Assembly (NCBI GenBank): GCA_003511885.1
Contig: DOIX01000385.1
Span: 15,843-31,697 of the forward strand
Source of the DNA: Cyanobacteria bacterium UBA11153
Lineage (GTDB): Bacteria; Cyanobacteriota; Cyanobacteriia; Cyanobacteriales; Coleofasciculaceae
Reading direction: 5' to 3'
Length of the DNA stretch: 15,855 bases
The translations under genes were made by a program, and so were the position numbers. Below are positions 1-7,029 of this stretch, piece after piece; positions within the stretch are counted from its first letter, which is position 1; every line of letters begins with the position of its first letter. The notes under the pieces were generated by a model, which saw only the letters and a list, made by a program, of their open reading frames with translations, searched no databases and was not told the DNA's origin.

Positions 1-23
1 ATTACAGCGGGAACTGCTGTAAT
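1..23. repeat. Palindromic repeat, copy 1
   Basis: This is an inverted repeat with 8-base arms ATTACAGC and GCTGTAAT around a 7-base loop. Its reverse complement recurs at 14469-14491 with one mismatch out of 23. Two near-identical copies 14 kb apart point to a dispersed palindromic element rather than a chance hairpin. It begins at the window edge, so any extension to the left is not visible. Confidence 0.6.
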
Positions 24-130
24 CCTAAAAAAATTAAATGTAATTTTTTAAAGAAAGTGATTTTAAATGAATATCAAGAACATCCAAAAATTTAATCCAA
101 GCCAATCGCCAAAACTGGTGATTTAAGAAG

Positions 131-763
131 ATGAAACAAAAAAGCCTAATGGGTATATTAATCTTAACCAGTTACATCATAACTGGTTTTACCCAAGTCT
201 CCTTAGCCTCTAAGGTATTTCCGGAAGCGATCGAGGGACAAGAAAAAAATATGTTAGTCTCTTTACGACCAACTCCATTTCCATTAGAATCCACAGCCAT
301 ATTTCCCCCTCCTTTAGGGGAACTATTTGAAACTCAATGTGACGGTGCCCCCACTGGCGTTGGTATTCCAGGGTTTCAGCCAGGAATAGCGAAAAGTGAT
401 GTCGAGAAAATGCTTGGTGTCCCCACTGGCACAGCACGGGGCTACTGGCCTAACACGAATGCAGTATATTACGATTTAATCCCACAACAGGTAAGTTTAG
501 GCTTTCTGTTTGACAAGAATTCTCAAAGAATCCGCCAAACAGAAGCATCATTTACCTCCGAGGTTGATGCCAAGACAGCCTTGCTCACTTTGAACAGTAT
601 GTTAGGCTGTAAACTTAACGAGCAAATCGAACAAGGATTGCACAAAGTATGGCAGGAACAGACTAGACGCTTCTCCTTTAACTTAAATTATCTTCAGGGC
701 GTGATCGAACGACAAAAAGGCGATCGCATCTATATTGGTATTTGGGAATCAGATTTACATTAA
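131..763 (+). CDS. Secreted hypothetical protein with BamE/SmpA-like motif
   Basis: This 210-residue protein has a basic start (MKQK), a hydrophobic stretch at about residues 7-25 and a possible signal cleavage site after SLA (about residue 26), so it is probably exported. A Pro-rich linker covers about 47-62. Residues 78-140 (GIPGFQPGIAKSDVEKMLG, then RGYWPN and YYDL) resemble the helix-strand start of BamE/SmpA-like folds: a short helix with a 'LGxPT' turn, then strands. I recall similar segments in other cyanobacterial exported proteins, but cannot confirm a family. Two cysteines (70 and 160) could form a disulfide. The start follows a weak purine stretch (AAGAAG) and leaves a full signal peptide. 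No specific function can be assigned. It is the first of three plus-strand genes, but 138 bases of repeats separate it from the next. Confidence 0.75.
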   Translation: MKQKSLMGILILTSYIITGFTQVSLASKVFPEAIEGQEKNMLVSLRPTPFPLESTAIFPPPLGELFETQCDGAPTGVGIPGFQPGIAKSDVEKMLGVPTGTARGYWPNTNAVYYDLIPQQVSLGFLFDKNSQRIRQTEASFTSEVDAKTALLTLNSMLGCKLNEQIEQGLHKVWQEQTRRFSFNLNYLQGVIERQKGDRIYIGIWESDLH

Positions 764-779
764 AAGGCAGGGGAAGCAA

Positions 780-808
780 TTGACAGTTGACAATTGACAA
801 TTGTCAAC
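780..808. repeat. TTGACAA-type heptamer repeat and hairpin
   Basis: Four heptamers lie in tandem: TTGACAG, TTGACAA, TTGACAA, TTGTCAA (780-807). Together they form a perfect hairpin with 10-base arms, GTTGACAATT (786-795) and AATTGTCAAC (799-808), and a 3-base loop. It starts about 20 bases after the stop codon at 763. No T-run follows, so a rho-independent terminator is not well supported. Related TTGACAA units occur at 6937-6964. Confidence 0.6.
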
Positions 809-840
809 GGGTATATTTAGCGCTAATGGTCTAGATCCCA

Positions 841-891
841 CCTCGTCTCCCGTCTCTCCCTTGTCTCCCTTGTCCCCCATTCCCCATTCCC
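841..891. repeat. Pyrimidine-rich short tandem repeats upstream of FHA gene
   Basis: This tract is almost entirely C and T. It holds two 9-base units TCTCCCTTG (855-872) followed by two CCCCATT heptamers (875-888), and ends about 10 bases before the start codon at 902. It occupies the place of the ribosome-binding region, and no Shine-Dalgarno sequence is visible for the downstream gene. Confidence 0.55.
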
Positions 892-901
892 GTTTGGAAT
901 A

Positions 902-1474
902 ATGAACGAATTAACATTAGAATGGCAAGAAGGTCGTCAAAAGCGAATGGCAAATATTCGTGATGGACAACCTAGTAAAAATCCAGGCACGGTGAGAATT
1001 GGTAGAGATCCAGTAAAATGTGATTTGGTCATTTCCGATCTCACTGTATCCGGGCTGCATGTGGAAATTTTATTTGATAGTAGTACTTATACCTTTGTTT
1101 TGCGAAACCTGCGAGATACTAATCCGCCAACTGTAGATGGCAGGCAAGTTATCCACGGGGAAATTCCTTTAACTCAAGGTAGTACTATTTATTTAGGACA
1201 AGTTTATCTAACGGTTTTGGCAGTTTCTCTGGAGCCGCCAATTAATCCTATTCAACAGACAATTATACTGCCCGTCAAACAAACTAATCCACCAATAGCA
1301 AGACAAACTAATCCGCCTATAGCAACATCAACTAATCCACCAATTCCTAATCTGGCATCTTATGGATTAGAATGTCCCCATTGTCGTCGCATTTCTCCTT
1401 ATGAAAGAATGGGCTTATGCTGTCAGTGGTGCGGTACTTCTTTAGCCTCAGCGGCTAGTGTTTTGATTGTATAA
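902..1474 (+). CDS. FHA domain protein with C-terminal zinc ribbon
   Basis: This 190-residue cytoplasmic protein has an N-terminal FHA domain at about residues 10-108. The phosphopeptide-binding landmarks are visible: GR at 34-35 and SGLH at 50-53. The later Asn-Gly pair is replaced by VDG (78-80). FHA domains bind phosphothreonine peptides, so the protein is likely a reader of Ser/Thr kinase output. A linker follows with three 8-residue repeats containing TNPPI (residues 127-150). The C-terminus carries two CxxC knuckles, C158/C161 and C174/C177, which suggest a zinc ribbon. The next gene also begins with an FHA domain, so the two probably share a signalling context, although 225 bases separate them. 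The partner is unknown. Confidence 0.85.
   Translation: MNELTLEWQEGRQKRMANIRDGQPSKNPGTVRIGRDPVKCDLVISDLTVSGLHVEILFDSSTYTFVLRNLRDTNPPTVDGRQVIHGEIPLTQGSTIYLGQVYLTVLAVSLEPPINPIQQTIILPVKQTNPPIARQTNPPIATSTNPPIPNLASYGLECPHCRRISPYERMGLCCQWCGTSLASAASVLIV
1280..1351 (+). repeat. 24-bp coding repeat (TNPPI linker)
   Basis: Three consecutive 24-base units inside the FHA/zinc-ribbon gene encode QTNPPIAR, QTNPPIAT and STNPPIPN. They form a Pro-rich, probably extended linker between the FHA domain and the zinc ribbon. Near identity at the DNA level suggests slippage or unit duplication, so linker length may vary between strains. Confidence 0.75.
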
Positions 1475-1699
1475 GAGGTAAGGGATAAGAAAGAAAGGGG
1501 AAGAGTAAATATCCTTGAGCAAGCTGCGCATTAGCTTACCAATTTACCGAAAAAATAATCAATAATTGATAATAGACATCTCCTTTCATAGAATCTGAAA
1601 CCCTTACCTTATCTAGGTGAAAAGCTCATTTCTGGAGATGTCGAACAAACAACCAATAAGCAATAACCAATAATAAATAAGAAATAATCAAGAAAAAAT

Positions 1700-3694
1700 A
1701 TGAATTCTGTTCCCTGGCAAATTCAATTAAGTTGGGAAGATCCCACAACCGGAGATAGGCGAGAACCATTATTAAATCTCCCGATTGCTTTAGGAAGAGA
1801 TTTTAAGGGAATGCCTCAAGAATTTCAAGGGCGTAGGGTTGCCAGAATTGTTCTCAATAGTCTTGAGGTATCTCGCTGCCACGCCATAATTGATAGCGAT
1901 GGCAGTGGCGTAGTAGTTATAGATCAAAATAGCCGAAATGGGATATTTGTTAATGGTAGCCGCCAAAATCGCAGCATCTTAGCTAATGGAGATACCCTGC
2001 AATTAGGGCCTTATATAATTAGGATAAACTTAGGTGCAATTGCACAAACTCCGCCATCGATTAATTCTCAGATTTCCTTTAATCCCCATACAGGATTACC
2101 AGATCCAAATTCACCTCAATTGCCACCTCAAGCAGCCGCAGTATTAGGAGGTGGGATACCCGTTAATCAAGAGAGTTTTCCACCACCAATCTTTCAGCAA
2201 CACCAGGTAGCGGTGCAAGATATTCACGCTACAGGTTTAGAAGTAAATGAAGTAGATTATCTGTCAATTGGTGGGGGTTTAGGTAGTTTTATTTGGGCAG
2301 ATTTTTTGAGGATTTATGGGGTAAAAAGCGATCGCATTGCGGCATTGGGAATCGACGAAAAGCCCTACAGTCGGTACAAGCAACTTTGTCTGAATTCGCA
2401 AATTCCCCTCCACGAAAGATTGCGCTCCAATTCTGATTCTTGCCCTGATAATATTTGGGGTTTCCCCAGTTATGCTTTACGAGAAGCATGGCACGATTTA
2501 TTTAAAGGACATTTGGGGGCATCTTTAAGGTATCTGTGGCAGGTTTTTGCGGAACCAACTTTTGCTCAAACCTATACTCCTCGCGCTGAAAATGTATTTA
2601 ATTCTATCGACAGGGAAATGGCACGGATTGGGTGGTCAAAAATCTTCCGCTATGGTAGTGTACGGGCAATTCGCGCCACTGACGATGGACGATATGCCCT
2701 AGCCTATTCTCGCACGACTACCGGAAAACGCGATCGCGCTTTTGTATTGGCGCGTTATCTTCACATCGCTACAGGTTATCCAGCGATTAAATTTTTACCA
2801 GATTTACAAGCATATCGGGAAAAAACGAATGATTTTGACTCAGTAGTTAATGCTTATGAACCCCACGATCGAATTTACCAAACGTTGGAACGAAATGGTG
2901 GTACAGTCATGATTCGCGGAAGAGGGATTGTTGCTTCCAGAGTTGTCCAAAGAGTTTATGAAGCCCGATTGCGTAATCCCCAAATTCGCTTAATTCATTT
3001 AATGAGATCCCCAAAACCCCAAGGAAATAAATTCGGGAAAGCTCAACGTATTGTCGAAAATCATTACGAATTTCAACCCTTTAACTGGCCAAAAGCTTGT
3101 TGGGGTGGAGAATTGCGAGAAATGCTCGAAAAAGCCGATCCTGAAGCCAGAAAACATTTACTAAGTGATTGGGGAGGCACAACTACTGCTGCTCGCAGAG
3201 ATTGGCGACATATTGTGGCAGAAGGGATTCGATTGGGTTGGTATACTGTCGAATTTGGAGATGTGGAAAGGGTTGAGAAGGAAGGAACTGCGATCGTTAC
3301 TTATATTAAAAATAAAGAATATAAAGGGCAAATGCGTCTGGAAGCAGATTTTATTATTGATGCTACTGGATTGGATGCCAATGTTACGGCTTCTCCTTTA
3401 TTAAATGACTTGGTAGAGAATTATAAATTGCCGTTAAATTTTTTAAATAGATTAACGGTAAGTAATGACTTTGAATTAGTAGAAATGCGCCAATCGCGAG
3501 GGCGAATCTATGCCGGAGGTGCGATTACTTTGGGAGGTCCTCAAGCAGCAGTGGATAGCTTTTTGGGATTGCAGTATTCAGGATTATGTAGCGTCGATGC
3601 CCTCGCACAAATTAAAGCGCCAGGAATTACGCGATTAAACTTTATCGCTTCCTTAGTGCAATGGTTAAAATGGGTGACAAATCAATCTCCTTAA
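1700..3694 (+). CDS. FHA domain fused to NAD(P)/FAD-dependent oxidoreductase-like protein
   Basis: This 664-residue protein has an N-terminal FHA domain (about 8-112) with intact landmarks: GR (32-33), SRCH (58-61) and NSRNGIFVNG (77-86). A Pro/Gln-rich linker covers about 115-175. From residue 186 a flavoprotein-like region begins: DYLSIGGGLGSF (186-197) is a dinucleotide-binding loop after a beta strand, DATGLD (554-559) matches the ATG motif of FAD/NAD monooxygenase-like enzymes, and RIYAGGAITLGGP (602-614) looks like the late FAD-contact segment. No signal peptide or membrane segment is seen, so it should be cytoplasmic. The third position of the dinucleotide signature is Ser rather than Gly or Ala. 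The substrate is unknown. An FHA domain joined to a redox enzyme suggests activity or location controlled by threonine phosphorylation (inference). The gene converges on the phosphatase gene that ends 85 bases away on the other strand. Confidence 0.85.
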   Translation: MNSVPWQIQLSWEDPTTGDRREPLLNLPIALGRDFKGMPQEFQGRRVARIVLNSLEVSRCHAIIDSDGSGVVVIDQNSRNGIFVNGSRQNRSILANGDTLQLGPYIIRINLGAIAQTPPSINSQISFNPHTGLPDPNSPQLPPQAAAVLGGGIPVNQESFPPPIFQQHQVAVQDIHATGLEVNEVDYLSIGGGLGSFIWADFLRIYGVKSDRIAALGIDEKPYSRYKQLCLNSQIPLHERLRSNSDSCPDNIWGFPSYALREAWHDLFKGHLGASLRYLWQVFAEPTFAQTYTPRAENVFNSIDREMARIGWSKIFRYGSVRAIRATDDGRYALAYSRTTTGKRDRAFVLARYLHIATGYPAIKFLPDLQAYREKTNDFDSVVNAYEPHDRIYQTLERNGGTVMIRGRGIVASRVVQRVYEARLRNPQIRLIHLMRSPKPQGNKFGKAQRIVENHYEFQPFNWPKACWGGELREMLEKADPEARKHLLSDWGGTTTAARRDWRHIVAEGIRLGWYTVEFGDVERVEKEGTAIVTYIKNKEYKGQMRLEADFIIDATGLDANVTASPLLNDLVENYKLPLNFLNRLTVSNDFELVEMRQSRGRIYAGGAITLGGPQAAVDSFLGLQYSGLCSVDALAQIKAPGITRLNFIASLVQWLKWVTNQSP

Positions 3695-3749
3695 AAGGTA
3701 ATTGGTAAGCTGCTACCCATTTAATTTGTATATCTCCACACCAAAAAAC

Positions 3750-3763
3750 CCACACCCCACACC
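3750..3763. repeat. CCACACC heptamer repeat (2 units)
   Basis: Two perfect CCACACC heptamers lie in the 85-base gap between convergent genes. The same unit occurs three times in tandem at 6087-6107. This is a short tandem repeat of the cyanobacterial STRR type. No clear terminator hairpin is visible in this gap. Confidence 0.5.
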
Positions 3764-3779
3764 CCTTTCGATAAATTTA

Positions 3780-5918
3780 CTATCCAATGCCAGATGCGCC
3801 GTAGCTTATTACCTTCTCTTCATCCTTGCGCTTAAAAACTACCAAAGTAATATCATCAAATACTTTTTGCTTTCCGATAAATTGCCGCAAATCATCAATG
3901 ACTGCTTGTTTAATTTCTTCCGAACTTTTATGCCAATTCTCTGAAACTACTTCATGTAGTCTGGGCAATCCATAAAATTGTTTATTAATATTTCGTGCTT
4001 CAGGAATACCATCTGTATAAAGTACTACCCCATCTCCCGGATCTAATTCTAGCGTTGTTTGGCTAATAAACTCAGTAATTTCTTCATCTAACCCAATGGG
4101 TAATCCCAAATCAAGCGTGCTAATTCGTTCGACTTCACCACTTTTTCTTACCACTAGAGTTTCCTCATGTTGACCGCTGATACTGATTCTACCTTCTGCA
4201 TAATTTAGGATAGCTAATGTTAGGTTTTTATTGGAGTTCATTCGCTCAACATTTTTATAAATAGTGCGGTTTAGAGTATCTAAAAACTTTACTGGATCCC
4301 CTTCTTTAATTTCTTTGAGAGTCCGGACTGCTGTTTGTGCCATTACCATTAAAATCCCGCTTTCAAGTCCATGCCCCGTGACATCACCAATCCCGATAGT
4401 GACAACATTATCTGTATAAAGAACATCATAATAATCTCCACCTACTTCATCTGCTGGCTCCATGAATCCAGCAATTTCTAAGTCTTCAATTTCCTCTAAT
4501 TCTTGATGTTTTGGGAGAATTAATTGCTGCATTTCGCGTAAGATATCGAGTTCAGCACTCATGCGGATATTTTCCGCTTTCAACTTTTTATTAAGTTTAG
4601 TAATTTCCTCATTAGCATTAGCAAGTTTGTCGTTAGCTGATGCTAATTCAGCGGTGCGTTGTGTCACTTTTTCTTCCAGGTTGTGAGCGTAATCTTCTAA
4701 TTGACGATAGGAAAGCATTAGGTTTTGCCAAAGGACTTGACTGATACTAACGACACCAGCTACAGTTACAGATATTAAAGGTGTAAATACAGGAACTACC
4801 CAACCTAAAATAAATGCAATATAAGAACTACTGATGATTATTAATACCCCAAATAATACTCCTATTACAGTCAACCAGCGTCTTTGGATACAAAACCTAC
4901 CAAGAGTAGAACTGTAGCCACACCAAAATAAAATTAACAGCCAATTAATCGGTTTAGATGAGGCTTGCAACATCGGACGATTTTCCAATGCAGCACTAAT
5001 AATTTGGCTGGTTAAATTAGCGTGAATAACAATTCCTGGCATTAAATCTTTTGGCGCAAACATATCGCTATTGTAAGGCGTGAAGTAATTATCATTTAGA
5101 CTAGGTGCTTTGGCCCCGATAAATACAAGACGATCCCGGAGTAAATTAGCCGGAATTCGATTTTCCAGTACATCTGTCATTGATATATGGAGAAAACTCT
5201 CTAATCCTCCCCGATAATTCAAGAGAATTTGATATCCCCCCATGTCTTCTTTATTGTATTCTCCTTCATTACCGGAGAGGGGGATAAACTTGGCTTTACC
5301 TAAACTGTATATTTTGTTAGCTTCATCAAGCAGCTCTAGCTCAATTTTTTCTTTTTTTAGGTACATTAAGGCCATGGTTACGCCTAATCCTTCAGTTAAA
5401 TTATCATTAGATTTACCCAATAAAATCAGTCCGCGCCGGATTTTGCTATCCTTATCTGGAACCATATCGTTAGAGGCAACTTGACCGAGTTTTGCTAAGG
5501 CTGGTGGTGGAGCAATTGACTTACCTGCAACTTTTTCAATTCCGATGAGATTGGGAGTATTTTTAAAGATATCTACTAATTCTTTATGCCCGGGTTCAAC
5601 AGGTAAATCTCGATAAATATCAAGGACAATTCCTCTAGGCTCTTGGGCGTTAATATTGCGAATTAATTTAGCCATTACCCCATCTGCCATTGGCCACTGC
5701 TTGACGTATGTGATGTCTGGTTCATCAATTGTGACAATGACAATCCGTTTATCTACTACTTCTTGAGGACGGATGAGAAAGAATTGATCTAAAACTAACC
5801 ATTCTAAAATCCGGAAAATTCCGATATAATTTCCGGCAATAATTAATCCTGATATCCCGATAGTAATCAGAAAATTTACTTGCCAGTCTTGTAAATTTGT
5901 TTTGATTTTTTTCCACAT
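3780..5918 (-). CDS. CHASE2 sensor with C-terminal PP2C/SpoIIE phosphatase
   Basis: This 712-residue membrane protein starts with a transmembrane helix (about 14-34), followed by a CHASE2 extracytoplasmic sensor domain (about 40-320; DKRIVIVTIDE at 56-66, RDRLVFIGA at 261-269). Two to three membrane helices lie at about 325-395, and a coiled coil at about 405-465. The C-terminal domain is a PP2C-type SpoIIE/RsbU phosphatase (about 470-697) with metal-binding motifs GGDYYDV (493-499), GIGDVTGHG (509-517), YTDG (634-637) and DDIT (688-691). Such enzymes dephosphorylate Ser/Thr on anti-sigma-factor antagonists or related partners in response to an external signal. The catalytic motifs look complete, so it should be active. 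The signal and substrate are unknown, and no antagonist or anti-sigma gene is present nearby. Two FHA genes lie immediately beyond its 3' end, in convergent orientation. Confidence 0.93.
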   Translation of the reverse strand: MWKKIKTNLQDWQVNFLITIGISGLIIAGNYIGIFRILEWLVLDQFFLIRPQEVVDKRIVIVTIDEPDITYVKQWPMADGVMAKLIRNINAQEPRGIVLDIYRDLPVEPGHKELVDIFKNTPNLIGIEKVAGKSIAPPPALAKLGQVASNDMVPDKDSKIRRGLILLGKSNDNLTEGLGVTMALMYLKKEKIELELLDEANKIYSLGKAKFIPLSGNEGEYNKEDMGGYQILLNYRGGLESFLHISMTDVLENRIPANLLRDRLVFIGAKAPSLNDNYFTPYNSDMFAPKDLMPGIVIHANLTSQIISAALENRPMLQASSKPINWLLILFWCGYSSTLGRFCIQRRWLTVIGVLFGVLIIISSSYIAFILGWVVPVFTPLISVTVAGVVSISQVLWQNLMLSYRQLEDYAHNLEEKVTQRTAELASANDKLANANEEITKLNKKLKAENIRMSAELDILREMQQLILPKHQELEEIEDLEIAGFMEPADEVGGDYYDVLYTDNVVTIGIGDVTGHGLESGILMVMAQTAVRTLKEIKEGDPVKFLDTLNRTIYKNVERMNSNKNLTLAILNYAEGRISISGQHEETLVVRKSGEVERISTLDLGLPIGLDEEITEFISQTTLELDPGDGVVLYTDGIPEARNINKQFYGLPRLHEVVSENWHKSSEEIKQAVIDDLRQFIGKQKVFDDITLVVFKRKDEEKVISYGASGIG

Positions 5919-5965
5919 ATTAATAATTCATATTCACTGACTTTTGTAACAGTTGCGATAAGATT

Positions 5966-5993
5966 GTAGGGTGCGTTAATTAACGCACCCTAC
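5966..5993. repeat. Perfect 28-bp palindrome (GGTGCGTTA-type)
   Basis: The arms GTAGGGTGCGTTAA and TTAACGCACCCTAC form a perfect palindrome with no loop. A degenerate, interrupted relative follows at about 6015-6044 (GGTGCGTTAGCTGGAGCG, then GGGCACCCTAC). From memory, elements with this sequence are dispersed in many cyanobacterial genomes. It lies between two minus-strand genes, just upstream of the CHASE2 phosphatase start, and could form a strong hairpin in the leader or a terminator-like structure for the gene before it. Confidence 0.7.
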
Positions 5994-6086
5994 TGATGGC
6001 TACCAATAGTGGATGGTGCGTTAGCTGGAGCGCAGGGCACCCTACAGACAGATGCTTTGCTTTTTTACTTAAACTGGAAAATTGCG

Positions 6087-6107
6087 CCACACCCCACACC
6101 CCACACC
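6087..6107. repeat. CCACACC heptamer repeat (3 units)
   Basis: Three perfect CCACACC units lie in tandem, 44 bases beyond the stop codon of the minus-strand repeat protein. The unit matches the pair at 3750-3763. It is a short tandem repeat with no coding role seen. Confidence 0.6.
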
Positions 6108-6150
6108 CTACCCTCACGAAAAAACTTTTTTTACCAAACCCTACTTAGCT

Positions 6151-6633
6151 TCACTTTCCATCGCCGCTGATAGTCTTAGAGCGAATAGCACCACTGGGAG
6201 GAGAATTGAATTTGATGCGATTCTGACTGCTGCCGTCGATATTGGTAGTGGGAGCAACAGTGCTGGGGGGGATGAATTCTACTGGTTTTTGAGTATCATC
6301 TTCAATATTTCTACTGGGGGCTTGACTATTAGGCAGCTTGAATTCTAGTGGATTGTGATTACCGCCTTCGATACCAGTATTGGGGATAGCATCGTTAGGC
6401 TCCTTAAATTGCACTTCACCTCGACTACCGCCACCGATACTGGTTTCAGGGCTAGTCTCTCCTGGTGGTTTAAATTCTACGCTGATGAGGGTTTGGTTGG
6501 GTAAACTTTCTGTCTTTTGAGAGAATGAATTGGCTTGGGCAGAATTAACTGTTACCACAAATGCTGTGGTGACAGTTGCGGCTAATAGTGTTTGATAGAA
6601 TGACTTAATCGCGATCGCATCTTTATTTTCCAT
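6151..6633 (-). CDS. Secreted protein built of five 22-residue repeats
   Basis: I chose the ATG at 6631-6633, giving 160 residues. It leaves a classic signal peptide: a charged start (MENKDAIAIK), a hydrophobic core of about 20 residues and an AQA-type cleavage site at about residues 32-34. An upstream in-frame ATG at 6705 would add 24 residues that hide this signal. The mature part is essentially five tandem 22-residue units. Each begins with an aliphatic-x-Phe triplet (VEF, VQF, LEF, VEF, IKF), has Pro two to three residues later, and contains an Ile (or Thr-Ile in the last unit) at about unit position 15, followed by Gly/Asp-rich residues. The last unit is degenerate and 21 long. Composition is polar and Pro/Gly-rich without cysteines, suggesting an extended or disordered exported protein. 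I do not recognise a family. Confidence 0.7.
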   Translation of the reverse strand: MENKDAIAIKSFYQTLLAATVTTAFVVTVNSAQANSFSQKTESLPNQTLISVEFKPPGETSPETSIGGGSRGEVQFKEPNDAIPNTGIEGGNHNPLEFKLPNSQAPSRNIEDDTQKPVEFIPPSTVAPTTNIDGSSQNRIKFNSPPSGAIRSKTISGDGK

Positions 6634-6827
6634 AACTTCTGATGGGGAGTTGATAGCCAAATTGACAATCCCTAATCTTGACATCCGATCGAAAAGAACC
6701 TGCAATCCTACTTCTGCCTAATTTGAAAAGACAGGGCTTTCACGCTAGTGTTTGTAATTTTAGCACGGGCGGGCAGGGCAAATCTATCTGATTCTATGGT
6801 ATCACGGATTTTGCGATCGCCAATAAG

Positions 6828-6885
6828 CTCTTACCCGTCTAAATTGAACAGCGGATATCAGGATTTGACATCTCCCGGGTAAGAG
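6828..6885. repeat. Inverted repeat with 38-base spacer
   Basis: The arms CTCTTACCCG (6828-6837) and CGGGTAAGAG (6876-6885) are perfect inverted copies. The spacing allows a long stem-loop or a tiny terminal-inverted-repeat element, but no target duplication is evident. Confidence 0.4.
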
Positions 6886-6936
6886 GCAACGGATAAGGAT
6901 TTGAGCTAATTTGCTTTGTTTGACAGTATATAGCAG

Positions 6937-6964
6937 TGGACAGTTGACAATGGACAGTTGACAA
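6937..6964. repeat. 14-bp direct repeat (TGGACAG-TTGACAA)
   Basis: Two perfect tandem copies of TGGACAGTTGACAA. Each consists of two heptamers related to the TTGACAA array at 780-807, so the same STRR family occurs twice in the window. Confidence 0.6.
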
Positions 6965-6978
6965 TGAAAAAGAGTAAC

Positions 6979-7027
6979 TATCAACTATCAATTATCAACT
7001 ATCAACTATCAACTATCAACTATCAAC
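6979..7027 (-). repeat. TATCAAC heptamer array (7 units)
   Basis: Seven tandem heptamers, six perfect TATCAAC and one TATCAAT (6986-6992). On the minus strand they read GTTGATA and begin three bases after the stop codon of the prolyl oligopeptidase gene. The same heptamer, in the same orientation relative to its gene, starts at the stop codon of the small gene at 15642-15821. This is an STRR array in a 3' untranslated position. Confidence 0.8.
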
Positions 7028-7029
7028 TG

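Larger units (their letters stand above)
6634..7029. other. Gene-free stretch with several repeats
   Basis: No convincing gene is present. A 60-codon minus-strand frame here (6802-6984) runs through repeats and is rejected. The stretch holds a HIP1 octamer (GCGATCGC, 6813-6820), a 10-base inverted repeat CTCTTACCCG (6828-6837) / CGGGTAAGAG (6876-6885), two 14-base direct repeats (6937-6964) and a heptamer array (6979-7027). The promoter of the minus-strand secreted protein should lie at its left end, but I see no clear -35/-10 pair. Confidence 0.5.

Noticed and set aside
786..808. Rho-independent terminator after the first gene
   Set aside because: The hairpin is perfect but AT-rich and no T-run follows; the heptamer structure explains it better.
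3165..3404. 79-codon plus-strand frame inside the FHA-oxidoreductase gene
   Set aside because: It is a shifted-frame shadow of an intact gene.
6802..6984. 60-codon minus-strand frame
   Set aside because: It is translated from TTGACAA-type repeats and an inverted repeat, not from coding-like sequence.
6979..7027. Possible CRISPR-like array
   Set aside because: Units are seven bases with no spacers; this is a simple tandem repeat.
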